From the NCBI GenBank assembly GCA_021203515.1, contig JAJQAY010000042.1:26446-90445 (forward strand): a DNA stretch of 64,000 bases, given 5' to 3'. The notes below the pieces were generated by a model, which worked only from the letters and a program-made list of their open reading frames with translations, was not told the origin of the DNA and did not search any database. Of the stretch, positions 56,229 through 64,000 are shown piece by piece; within the stretch, counting starts at the first letter, position 1, and each line of letters starts with the position of its first letter. This DNA is from Bacteroides sp. (lineage in GTDB: Bacteria; Bacteroidota; Bacteroidia; Bacteroidales; Bacteroidaceae). The translations under genes were made by a program, and so were the position numbers.

Positions 56229-57237
56229 GATAGCTGTTGTCATACTGAATTGGAACGGTTGTGAGATGCTTCGTTCATTCCTGCCTTCCGTGATACGTTG
56301 TTCTGCAACAGACGACGCGGTGGTTTATGTGGCAGATAACGGTTCGACGGATAACTCCGTTGAAACGCTTCGCCGGGAATTTCCCTCCGTGCGCCTTATT
56401 CTATTAGAAGATAATCATGGTTTTGCCGACGGCTATAATCTAGCCTTGCAACAAGTGTCGGCAGAATACGTCGTACTGTTGAATTCCGACGTGGAGGTAA
56501 CGGAGCATTGGCTACAACCGCTTACCGCATATATGGACGCCCACCCGAAGGTAGCCGCCTGCCAGCCCAAGATACGTAGCTGGCATCGGAAAGAGCAGTT
56601 TGAGTATGCCGGTGCTGCCGGTGGGTTTATAGACCGCTACGGCTATCCGTTCTGCCGTGGGCGGATAATGGGAGTGGTCGAGGAAGACCGAGGACAGTAT
56701 GATATCAGCATTCCGGTATTCTGGGCTACGGGTGCTGCGCTGTTCATTCGCCTAAAAGACTATCAGGAGGCCGGTGGACTGGACGGACGGTTCTTTGCCC
56801 ACATGGAAGAGATTGACTTGTGCTGGCGTCTTCGTTCCCGTGGGCGGATGTTGGTATGTGTGCCCCAAAGCGTGGTCTATCACGTGGGCGGAGCAACGCT
56901 GAAGAAAGAAAATCCACAGAAGACTTTTCTTAATTTTCGCAATAATCTTGTAATGCTGTACAAGAACTTGCCGCAGGAGGAACTGGTGTCCGTCATGCGT
57001 GTGCGGGCGATGCTCGATTATGTGGCAGCTCTTAGCTTTTGCTTGAAAGGGCAGTTTCCCAATGCTTGGGCTGTCATTCGAGCGCGTCGTGCCTTTCGTT
57101 CACTTCGCACCTCTTTTGCAGCAGCTCGTGAAGAAAATTTGAAAAAAACTTGCCTTCCCATTATTCCCGAACGGACAAAAAACAGTATCTTGGCGCAGTT
57201 TTATTTGCATGGAAAGAAACTCTTTTCACAATTATAA
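56221..57237 (+). CDS. Family 2 glycosyltransferase, rhamnosyltransferase-like
   Basis: 338 residues, GT-A fold: AVVILNWNGCEML at the start, VADNGSTDNSVE, LLNSDVEV (acidic metal-binding motif) and ATGAALFIRLKDY followed by FFAHMEEIDLCWRLRSRG. The C-terminal third is helical. The ATG at 56221 is chosen because it overlaps the previous stop. It would transfer a sugar to a surface polysaccharide or to lipopolysaccharide. The substrate is unknown, but the coupling to an LpxL-like gene points to the envelope. Confidence 0.85.
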   Translation: MDKIAVVILNWNGCEMLRSFLPSVIRCSATDDAVVYVADNGSTDNSVETLRREFPSVRLILLEDNHGFADGYNLALQQVSAEYVVLLNSDVEVTEHWLQPLTAYMDAHPKVAACQPKIRSWHRKEQFEYAGAAGGFIDRYGYPFCRGRIMGVVEEDRGQYDISIPVFWATGAALFIRLKDYQEAGGLDGRFFAHMEEIDLCWRLRSRGRMLVCVPQSVVYHVGGATLKKENPQKTFLNFRNNLVMLYKNLPQEELVSVMRVRAMLDYVAALSFCLKGQFPNAWAVIRARRAFRSLRTSFAAAREENLKKTCLPIIPERTKNSILAQFYLHGKKLFSQL

Positions 57238-57238
57238 C

Positions 57239-57401
57239 GTTTTCGCCACAGAGGACGCAGAGTCTCACTGAGTCTTTTATAAAAACGCAGATTAACACAG
57301 ATTTTTGCAAAGAGAAAAAGAATAAATAATCTGTGTGAATATGCGTTAATCTGCGTTTTATTCTTTCTCTCAGTGAGACTCTGTGTTCTCTGTGGTGAAA
57401 C
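57239..57401. repeat. Nested palindromic element upstream of mgsA
   Basis: Outer arms 57239-57272 and 57369-57401 are about 33 bp long and pair with a few mismatches. Inner arms AAAACGCAGATTAAC (57282-57296) and GTTAATCTGCGTTTT (57345-57359) pair perfectly, and CACAGAT / ATCTGTG pair inside them. The inner arms are shared with 39993-40045. The element fills the gap between the glycosyltransferase gene and mgsA and ends 17 bp before the mgsA ATG. Confidence 0.8.
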
Positions 57402-57417
57402 TTAAAGGTATTGGCTT

Positions 57418-57936
57418 ATGGAAAAATTAGTTAGAAAGATTGGATTAGTGGCACATGATGCCATGAAGAAAGACCTCATTGAGTGGGTACTTTGGAACTC
57501 AGAGTCGCTCATGGGACACAAGTTTTATTGTACGGGCACTACCGGTACTCTCATCCTCGAAGCATTGAAAGAAAAGCATCCCGATGTGGAGTGGGACTTC
57601 ACTATTCTTAAATCCGGTCCTTTGGGCGGTGACCAACAAATGGGTTCGCGCATTGTGGACGGAGAGATTGATTACCTTTTCTTCTTTACCGACCCGATGA
57701 CTTTGCAGCCGCATGATACGGACGTGAAAGCGCTGACGCGCCTTGCCGGTGTGGAGAATATCGTGTTCTGCTGCAACCGCAGCACTGCCGACCATATCAT
57801 CTCAAGTCCGCTCTTCCTCGACCCTAATTACGAGCGTTCTGTTCCGGACTATACAAATTACACCAAACGATTTGCAAACAAGCCGGTAGTAGCCGAAGCT
57901 ATGGAATCGGCAAGCAAGCGGAAGCGGAAGAAGTAA
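57418..57936 (+). CDS. mgsA: Methylglyoxal synthase
   Basis: 172 residues. It converts dihydroxyacetone phosphate to methylglyoxal and phosphate. The motifs are HDAMKKDLIEWV, TGTTG for phosphate binding, SGPLGGDQQMG with the catalytic Asp, and FFTDPMTLQPHDTDVKAL. The C-terminal tail is basic (KRKRKK). The whole leader would be the palindromic element described separately, so its expression may depend on it. Confidence 0.9.
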   Translation: MEKLVRKIGLVAHDAMKKDLIEWVLWNSESLMGHKFYCTGTTGTLILEALKEKHPDVEWDFTILKSGPLGGDQQMGSRIVDGEIDYLFFFTDPMTLQPHDTDVKALTRLAGVENIVFCCNRSTADHIISSPLFLDPNYERSVPDYTNYTKRFANKPVVAEAMESASKRKRKK

Positions 57937-57964
57937 ACCGAAAGGTTTGTTCCCGCCTGCCTCC

Positions 57965-58039
57965 TGTGCATAAGATGGCATCTTGTGCAACACAAGTCCG
58001 CATCTTGTGCTGCTCAAGATGCCATCTTGTGCATGGAAG
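57965..58039. repeat. Triple-palindrome element, copy B
   Basis: Same length and plan as copy A at 3685-3759. The units start at 57972, 57994 and 58016, again a 22-bp period. The middle unit is imperfect (AAGTCCGCATCTT), while the outer two are AAGATGGCATCTT and AAGATGCCATCTT. It lies 29 bp after the mgsA stop, between convergent genes. Confidence 0.8.
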
Positions 58040-58088
58040 ATAGTAGGGGTAAGGGAGCAAGGTCTACAAGTAGTTGCACCATCAGTTT

Positions 58089-58165
58089 ACACTAGCCCTA
58101 TCGTCAGCTTGCGATAGGGCTAGTGTTGGTTAACGATAGAGCTATCGCAGGCTGACGGTAGGGCT
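58089..58165. repeat. Overlapping hairpins with alternative pairings
   Basis: ACACTAGCCCTATCG (58089-58103) pairs with CGATAGGGCTAGTGT (58112-58126), a 15-bp stem. AGCCCTATCGTCAGC (58094-58108) can instead pair with 58151-58165 at 14 of 15 positions. CGATAG/CTATCG (58134-58147) forms a third small stem between them. Both large stems cannot exist at once. Probably a bidirectional terminator of mgsA and folB. Confidence 0.7.
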
Positions 58166-58169
58166 ATTG

Positions 58170-58538
58170 TTATAATTCACTTCTTTGGATGTTGATTTCC
58201 ACTCCCGCTGCTTCTATCTCCGCCCCCATAGGCGGATTGCGCTTTGATAGTTTCAATTCAATGCTTTCTATTGGGGGAAAATCCTGGAATAACCGCTTCA
58301 CGATACGTCCGCTGACGTGTTCCAACAGTTTGGAAGGTATTTCCATTTCCTTCTTCACCGCTTCATATACATCCGCATAGCTTACGGTGTCCGCCACGTC
58401 ATCCGTCTTGACAGCAGCAGTGAGGTCGACTTTCAGCCGCAAGCTGACTGTAAATTCATTGCCTACCGTTGTCTCTTGTCTGCCTACTCCATGATAGGCA
58501 AAGAAACGTATCTGGTCTAAAAATATATAGCCGGTCAT
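58170..58538 (-). CDS. folB: Dihydroneopterin aldolase
   Basis: 122 residues, folate pathway. It cleaves 7,8-dihydroneopterin to 6-hydroxymethyldihydropterin and glycolaldehyde. The motifs are FFAYHGVGRQE, VSYADVYEAVKKEM and LSKRNPPMGAEI, with catalytic Tyr and Lys residues as in the family. Neighbouring malQ is 27 bp upstream on the same strand, so readthrough transcription from malQ is likely. Confidence 0.9.
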   Translation of the reverse strand: MTGYIFLDQIRFFAYHGVGRQETTVGNEFTVSLRLKVDLTAAVKTDDVADTVSYADVYEAVKKEMEIPSKLLEHVSGRIVKRLFQDFPPIESIELKLSKRNPPMGAEIEAAGVEINIQRSEL

Positions 58539-58565
58539 TCTTAATAACTTGATAATTGCTTCTCG

Positions 58566-61259
58566 TTATCTTCCAGTCTGCTCAATCAGTTCTTTAATCT
58601 TTTCATTCAGACTTTCCGCTTTCATCAACTGCTCCAGTGTCAGGTGCATACGCCAGCGCCAGCAGTGGCGCGGATTAGCCGGAACGTTGATACGCTCTTC
58701 CTGTGCATTGGGATTGCGCCACTTGCCGTCCATTGACATCCAGTCTTGCAGCGAAAGGATGCAGAGAATGGATTTGCCGGAAAGATGGCTACGTACTACT
58801 TCCTCGCAGAGTTCGGGAGTAGCTACTGCCGGTACGGCACCGTAGTGTCCGAGCAGCATGTTGTAGTATCGTTGCGTCTGTTGGAAATCCTCTTCCCACC
58901 AACCGCGCAGTGTAGACATGTCGTGCGTGGAGATGGTGCAGACAGAACGGTACGGATACCAATCCGGATGCCCGAACTCTTGCGTCGGGTCTTTGGGCAT
59001 GCGCTGTATTTCCAAAGAAAGGATGCGCAGGTCGTTCATCACCCATGCCACGCAGTCGGGTATCATTCCCAGGTCTTCGCCACACACCAGCATACGGGTA
59101 GATTGTGTCAGTTGGGGCAGTCTGTTCATGGCTTGTTCGCGCCAGAACTCATTGTGGCGATGGTAGTAATATTGGTCGTACAGACGGTTGAAAGCGGCTT
59201 TTTCCCAATCGTTCAGTGCACGATAGATATAATCGTGCTGCACACCGATGCGCGGATGATATTCATTCGGGTTGTTGCTGTCGGGCACAAACAGCACGTT
59301 GCTGATGAGTGCATAAAGTCCGTCGCGTACCCAGATACTGTCTTCGTCCATCTTTCCGGCAAAGAAGGCTTCTACTTTGCGCTGCGTGTCGAACTCGGGA
59401 CGCATGCGGTAGACTTCCCACGTATCGGTAGGCTCGATAAAGGTCTGCTTCACATAGTCCGTGTGCGGGCCGAACATTTGCGGCAGGAAATATTCATGTA
59501 TGTACGGTTTCAGGAAGAAGTCTTCGCGGAAGGTCAATCCGTAGCCTTCTATCTCCTCACGCGTCATGGGCAGGGCAGGTACAAACTGTCCCAGCAAGCC
59601 GTGCACGGCATGCATCGGTATCTTCCAAATGCGGAAGAAGCCGAGAATATGGTCGATGCGGTATGCGTCGAAATATTCCGCCATCTTGCGGAAACGCTTC
59701 ATCCACCAAGCATATCCGTCTTTCTCCATCACGTCCCAGTTGTAGGTGGGGAAGCCCCAGTTCTGCCCGTTCACCGAGAAATCATCGGGGGGAGCACCCG
59801 CCTGGCCGTTCAGGTTGAAGTAATGAGGCTCCGTCCATGTATCCACGCTGTTGCGGCTGATGCCGATAGGAATGTCGCCTTTCAGCACAACACCGTTGGC
59901 ACGGGCGTATTCTGTGGCGGCAAGCAGTTGCAGGTGCATGTTGAATTGGATATAGTAATAGATGGCAATATGCGGATAATCGGCCGAGTCGGGTTGGCAG
60001 AGCTTTTCGATTTCTTGGGCATCATATGTGTTGAACTTCGGCCATTCGCGGAAGTTAGGCGTCTTGTAGGCATCACGCAGATAGCTGAAGACGGCATACG
60101 GTTGCAACCATTCCTTGTTGGACTCGAAGAAAAGGCGGAATGCTTCTGTAGCCAGCACCTTTTCGCCTTCTTGCTTGAAGATGAGGCGGAAATATTCCCA
60201 TTTGGTTTTATTGACGGCTTCGTAATCTACGGCAGGCAGGGCATTCAGTTCTTTTTGTCGCTTATTGAAGTCGGCCATTGCGGCTTTATCTTTCAATATT
60301 CCCAACTGTTTCAGGTCGGCATACATCGGATGGAACGCATAAATGGAGATACTGTTATAAGGATAAGAGTCGGTCCACGTATGCGTCATGGTCGTATCGT
60401 TGATGGGCAGGATTTGCACCACTTTCTGGCGGGTACTTACGGCCCAGTCTATCATGCGTTTCAGGTCACCAAAATCGCCTACTCCGAAGCTCTTTTCGGA
60501 ACGGAGGGAGAAAACGGGCACTGCTACGCCGGCACCTTTCCAGTCGGGGAGGTTGAAGTAGACATAGCGGTCACCGATAGCCAATGCTTCGTTGGCACCG
60601 ATTTGCGGGGCAGCCATATAGCGGTTGGGATTGTTTTCCCAACATACGCTGCGGCGTTCCTTCTTATTATATAGGATAAATTTATATTCCAGCGGGAATT
60701 GGATTTTACCGGCATCTACCTCTACTTGCCATTCGGGGAAGTTGGCGTCGCTCATCAGCACGGCTTTGTCCGGGTCCCAGTCTCCGAATATCGACTGGTT
60801 GCCGCAGATACCTAGACAGTGTTCGCTGTCAATGCACGGGGCATAGGCCTTTATCAGCAAGCCCTTCTTGTAGCCTTTGGGGGCACTGCTGCGTTCGCGG
60901 TGTGCCAGCAGAGACTCTGTAAAGGCGGATGTATAAAAGTATTGTTGTTCCGGCAGGTTCTTCCAGCAGTCTTGTAATTGGTATACTTTCTTTGCTGTTC
61001 CGGATACATAGAGAGTACGAGGGAGGTTATCCCACTCGGTACGTATCGTTTTCCCGTCATAATAGATTTGATAACTGTATTGGACGGTTCCGTTTTCGGG
61101 TGTTGCAATGTCCACTTCTGCTGTCCAATGAATGCCGTCCACCGTACGTAGGGGGAAGGCATGGTCGTGTTGTTGGCTGCCGAGTTCGGGGATGGAGCCT
61201 AAGACCCTCACTTCTTCACCCCAGTTAGTGCGATACTCGATATTAAATAATAATTTCAT
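58566..61259 (-). CDS. malQ: 4-alpha-glucanotransferase, DPE2-like with starch-binding domains
   Basis: 897 residues. Two N-terminal CBM20-type starch-binding modules (about 1-105 and 120-235) precede a GH77 amylomaltase barrel. Catalytic motifs are FDAYRIDHILGFFRIW (nucleophile Asp), CGEDLGMIPD (acid/base Glu) and CTISTHDMSTLRGWW (third Asp). This architecture is the plant DPE2 type, acting on maltose and glycogen-like acceptors in the cytoplasm. The ATG at 61259 (MKLLFNIEYRTNW) is chosen because it begins the CBM20 strand. It would transfer glucan chains during maltose or starch metabolism. Confidence 0.9.
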   Translation of the reverse strand: MKLLFNIEYRTNWGEEVRVLGSIPELGSQQHDHAFPLRTVDGIHWTAEVDIATPENGTVQYSYQIYYDGKTIRTEWDNLPRTLYVSGTAKKVYQLQDCWKNLPEQQYFYTSAFTESLLAHRERSSAPKGYKKGLLIKAYAPCIDSEHCLGICGNQSIFGDWDPDKAVLMSDANFPEWQVEVDAGKIQFPLEYKFILYNKKERRSVCWENNPNRYMAAPQIGANEALAIGDRYVYFNLPDWKGAGVAVPVFSLRSEKSFGVGDFGDLKRMIDWAVSTRQKVVQILPINDTTMTHTWTDSYPYNSISIYAFHPMYADLKQLGILKDKAAMADFNKRQKELNALPAVDYEAVNKTKWEYFRLIFKQEGEKVLATEAFRLFFESNKEWLQPYAVFSYLRDAYKTPNFREWPKFNTYDAQEIEKLCQPDSADYPHIAIYYYIQFNMHLQLLAATEYARANGVVLKGDIPIGISRNSVDTWTEPHYFNLNGQAGAPPDDFSVNGQNWGFPTYNWDVMEKDGYAWWMKRFRKMAEYFDAYRIDHILGFFRIWKIPMHAVHGLLGQFVPALPMTREEIEGYGLTFREDFFLKPYIHEYFLPQMFGPHTDYVKQTFIEPTDTWEVYRMRPEFDTQRKVEAFFAGKMDEDSIWVRDGLYALISNVLFVPDSNNPNEYHPRIGVQHDYIYRALNDWEKAAFNRLYDQYYYHRHNEFWREQAMNRLPQLTQSTRMLVCGEDLGMIPDCVAWVMNDLRILSLEIQRMPKDPTQEFGHPDWYPYRSVCTISTHDMSTLRGWWEEDFQQTQRYYNMLLGHYGAVPAVATPELCEEVVRSHLSGKSILCILSLQDWMSMDGKWRNPNAQEERINVPANPRHCWRWRMHLTLEQLMKAESLNEKIKELIEQTGR

Positions 61260-61281
61260 ATATATTAGATTTAGAAACAAC

Positions 61282-61338
61282 AATAGCTGCAATGATTATG
61301 CAAGTATAGGAAAATTCCCTTATAATCATGCAGCTATT
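61282..61338. repeat. Inverted repeat around the malQ -7 region
   Basis: AATAGCTGCAATGATTAT (61282-61299) and ATAATCATGCAGCTATT (61322-61338) are inverted repeats differing by one inserted A. Between them the minus strand reads TATACTTG (61308-61301), one mismatch from the -7 consensus, 41 bp from the malQ ATG. This looks like an operator around a promoter, or a hairpin in the gap. Confidence 0.5.
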
Positions 61339-61389
61339 ATTATCTAAGTCATTTAAAATCCTATGCAAACGTTTGTGTTTGCCGGTTTT

Positions 61390-63927
61390 CTATCCGCAAC
61401 GGGAGGCTCCGCAAGTTTTACAAATGAGGCAACCTTCCTGATATACAAGTGTTTCGTTTCCGCAATTCGGACATTTCTTGCCTTTGGCTTCGGTACCGTC
61501 CTGGATGTATTTCTTCAAGGCGCGTTCCACACCGTTCTTCCAGGTATTGATGCTTTCGCTGTCCAGTTGCAAGGAGCCTACCAGCTTGATAACTTGTTCG
61601 ATAGGCATGCGGTAGCGCAATACACCGGAAATCAGTTTGGCATAGTTCCAATATTCCTTGTTGAACTTCTCGGACAAGCCCTCGATGGTAACTTTGTATC
61701 CGCGTTTGTTCTCGAACTGGAAGTCATAGCGCTTGTTACCGTTCTCATCGACGTTTTTGATGATGTGGCCGGATGAAACGTTTTTCGGAAGAATAATACC
61801 TTCGTCATCGTCCTGCAAACCGGTGAAGATTTCGTAGGGATGTCCGTCCAGCAAGCCGACGAAAGCCACCCATTTCTCCTTGTTATTCTGGAAGCGGACA
61901 ACGTCTGCATCGAGTATTGTCGGACGGGTTTCGACCACCGTAGGCGGTTTGCACGGTGGAAGGTCTTCTTTCTTGTCGCTCTTGGTGGAAATCAGTACAC
62001 CCGAACGTGAACCGTCGCGGTAGACCGTACAGCCTTTACATCCGGACTTCCATGCTTCAACGTACAAGCGGTTCACTAGGTCTTCATCCACATCATTCGG
62101 CAAATTGATGGTCACACTGATGGAGTGGTCCACCCACTTCTGGATGCGTCCCTGCATCTTGACTTTCATCAGCCAGTCCACGTCGTTGGAGGTTGCTTTA
62201 TAATAAGGAGACTTCTCGACCAGTGCATCCACTTCTTCCTGCGTATAACGTCTGGCGGGGTTATGCCCTTGCGCTTCCATCCATGTGACAAACTTGGGAT
62301 GGAAAACAATGTATTCCTCAAATGCATCGCCCGTTTCGTCGATAAAGTCGATATGTACGTTCGTGTCATTCGGGTTGACCTTGCGGCGCCGCTTATACAC
62401 GGGCAGGAACACAGGTTCGATTCCCGAAGTGGTCTGTGTCATCAGACTGGTGGTTCCGGTCGGGGCAATCGTGAGGCAGGCGATGTTACGGCGTCCGTAC
62501 TTCTTCATTCCCTCATACAGTTCGGGGTCGGCTTCGCGCAGGCGATTGATGAACGGATTGTTCTTTTCGCGTTCCGTATCGTAAATCTCGAATGCACCGC
62601 GTTCCTTAGCCATTTCTACCGATGAACGGTAGGCTGCCAAAGCGATTGTCTTATGTATATTTTCTGAAAATTCGGTAGCTTCTTCAGTGCCGTAGCGTAA
62701 TCCCAACGCTGCAAGCATGTCGCCTTCGGCTGTAATACCTACACCGGTACGACGTCCCTGAGCACTCTTCTTGTATATTTTCTGCCACAAGGCGCTTTCC
62801 GTCTGTTTCACGTCGCCCCCTTCCGGGTCTGCGTCAATCTTAGCCATGATGCATTCGATTTTCTCCAGTTCGAGGTCGATGATGTCGTCCATGATGCGTT
62901 GAGCCAATGCAGCGTGTTTCCTGAACAAGTCAAAATCGAAATAAGCATCCGGCTTGAACGGGTTTACGACATAAGAATAAAGGTTGATGGCCAGCAAACG
63001 ACAAGAGTCGTAAGGACACAAGGGGATTTCGCCGCAAGGATTGGTAGATACCGTGCGATAACCTAAATCAGCATAACAATCGGGCACGGATTCTTTTAAG
63101 ATCGTATCCCAGAAGAGCACACCGGGTTCGGCGGATTTCCATGCGTTGTGCACGATTTTCTTCCATAAATCCGTAGCGCTTATTTCTTTTTGGAAAGTAG
63201 GTTTGGTGGCATCAATGGGATATTGCTGTACATATGGCTTTCCTTCAACGGCTGCTTGCATGAAAGCATCGTCCAGTTTTACGGAAACATTGGCTCCCGT
63301 AACTTTGCCTTCTGTCATTTTGGCATCGATAAAGGCTTCCGAGTCAGGGTGTTTGATGGATACGCTCAGCATCAGTGCTCCCCGGCGTCCGTCTTGTGCA
63401 ACTTCGCGCGTGGAGTTGGAATAGCGTTCCATAAACGGAACCAGACCGGTTGAAGTCAATGCCGAATTCTTTACGGGTGAACCTTTGGGGCGGATATGCG
63501 ACAAATCATGCCCTACGCCACCACGGCGTTTCATGAGTTGTACTTGCTCTTCGTCTATTTTAAAGATAGCACCGTATGAGTCCGCCTCACCGTCTACTCC
63601 GATTACAAAGCAATTGGAGAGAGAAGCTACCTGATAGTTGTTACCAATTCCGGTCATCGGACTTCCTTGCGGAACGATGTACTTGAAATGGTCGAGCAAT
63701 CCGAAAAGTTCCTCCGAACTTAAAGGATTAGGGTACTTAACCTCGATGCGGGCTACTTCATTGGCTATTCTCCAATGCATGTCTTCCGGAGACTTTTCAT
63801 AAATGTTTCCGAAAGAATCTTTGACTGCGTATTTGTTTACCCAAACTCTTGCAGCCAGTTCGTCACCTTGAAAGTATCGTAAGGATTCTTTGTAGGCTTC
63901 ATCATAGGAATAATTTTTCTTTTCCAC
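61390..63927 (-). CDS. nrdJ: Adenosylcobalamin-dependent ribonucleoside-diphosphate reductase (class II)
   Basis: 845 residues. It makes deoxyribonucleotides without oxygen, using vitamin B12. The motifs are SLSNCFVIG (substrate-binding Cys), STNPCGEIPL (the active-site Cys with its Asn and Glu partners), LTIAPTGTTSLM and the C-terminal zinc-ribbon-like CPNCGNETLVYQEGCLICKT with a Cys pair at the end. It starts at ATG 63927, 73 bp from the window edge; the minus-strand TTTG at 63992-63995 could be its -33 box, but no clear -7 box follows. Together with mgsA it belongs to the anaerobic core metabolism. Confidence 0.95.
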   Translation of the reverse strand: MEKKNYSYDEAYKESLRYFQGDELAARVWVNKYAVKDSFGNIYEKSPEDMHWRIANEVARIEVKYPNPLSSEELFGLLDHFKYIVPQGSPMTGIGNNYQVASLSNCFVIGVDGEADSYGAIFKIDEEQVQLMKRRGGVGHDLSHIRPKGSPVKNSALTSTGLVPFMERYSNSTREVAQDGRRGALMLSVSIKHPDSEAFIDAKMTEGKVTGANVSVKLDDAFMQAAVEGKPYVQQYPIDATKPTFQKEISATDLWKKIVHNAWKSAEPGVLFWDTILKESVPDCYADLGYRTVSTNPCGEIPLCPYDSCRLLAINLYSYVVNPFKPDAYFDFDLFRKHAALAQRIMDDIIDLELEKIECIMAKIDADPEGGDVKQTESALWQKIYKKSAQGRRTGVGITAEGDMLAALGLRYGTEEATEFSENIHKTIALAAYRSSVEMAKERGAFEIYDTEREKNNPFINRLREADPELYEGMKKYGRRNIACLTIAPTGTTSLMTQTTSGIEPVFLPVYKRRRKVNPNDTNVHIDFIDETGDAFEEYIVFHPKFVTWMEAQGHNPARRYTQEEVDALVEKSPYYKATSNDVDWLMKVKMQGRIQKWVDHSISVTINLPNDVDEDLVNRLYVEAWKSGCKGCTVYRDGSRSGVLISTKSDKKEDLPPCKPPTVVETRPTILDADVVRFQNNKEKWVAFVGLLDGHPYEIFTGLQDDDEGIILPKNVSSGHIIKNVDENGNKRYDFQFENKRGYKVTIEGLSEKFNKEYWNYAKLISGVLRYRMPIEQVIKLVGSLQLDSESINTWKNGVERALKKYIQDGTEAKGKKCPNCGNETLVYQEGCLICKTCGASRCG

Positions 63928-64000
63928 GATGTAGTATCTCTTAGATTTAGTTGAAAATAAGTATAAAGTGTAGAAGTCATACTTATAGTTAACAAATGCG

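Noticed and set aside
58746..60674. A 642-codon plus-strand frame inside malQ
   Set aside because: It is a shadow of the GC-rich malQ codons: no homology, no start context, fully antisense to a clear gene.
61282..61338. Invertible promoter of malQ
   Set aside because: The spacer between the arms is only 22 bp, too short for the usual recombinase-mediated switches, and no invertase gene is nearby.

Overview
The window reads as a Bacteroides (Bacteroidota) chromosome. Promoters are of the Bacteroides type (-7 TAnnTTTG, sometimes with -33 TTTG). There are two SusC/SusD pairs, two hybrid two-component regulators (HTCS), an rpsF-rpsR-rplI block next to a MarR regulator and an RprX/RprY-type system, and an EF-G paralogue of the kind known in Bacteroides as EF-G2. 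No rRNA, tRNA, CRISPR array or transposase was recognised.

Positions 1-42,533 hold a large polysaccharide utilization locus (PUL). In order: HTCS-1 (5' end cut by the window edge), SusC-1, SusD-1, GH16, DUF2264/GH154, a BNR_4 beta-propeller enzyme, GH105, a tandem GH43-GH43 protein, GH51 and GH2. A cassette of three non-carbohydrate genes follows (BT4734/VapE-like ATPase, DUF4062-ATPase-wHTH protein, HU-like protein). Then come GH115, HTCS-2, SusC-2, SusD-2, a GH43_24-like exo-galactanase and GH35. Galactanases, galactosidases, an arabinofuranosidase, uronidases and a possible rhamnosidase or lyase together suggest type II arabinogalactan (arabinogalactan-protein glycans) as target. This is inference from family content.

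Most of these PUL genes are interrupted. By eye I count about 31 single-base frameshifts, mostly one base missing from a homopolymer, and 12 in-frame stops, mostly at expected Trp codons. SusC-1, GH51, the VapE-like gene and the kinase halves of both HTCS genes stay open. From 42.5 to 64 kb I found only one such lesion, near the 3' end of an acyl-CoA synthetase gene. Both explanations remain open: real decay of an unused locus, or base-level errors in the assembly.

Positions 42.8-64 kb hold housekeeping and stress genes: EF-G2, RprXY, a 58-residue membrane protein, MarR, rpsF-rpsR-rplI, two paralogous membrane-anchored proteins, an RRM protein, an Ala-rich small lipoprotein, an acyl-CoA synthetase, MtaB, a lipid A-type acyltransferase, a glycosyltransferase, MgsA, FolB, a DPE2-like 4-alpha-glucanotransferase and the B12-dependent ribonucleotide reductase.

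The least explained DNA is non-coding. An 875-bp gap between convergent genes (39,251-40,124) holds four TTTACTAA direct repeats at exactly 22-bp spacing. A 75-bp element made of three palindromes, also at 22-bp period, occurs twice (3,685 and 57,965). Compound palindromes lie at 39,993, 57,239 and 58,089.
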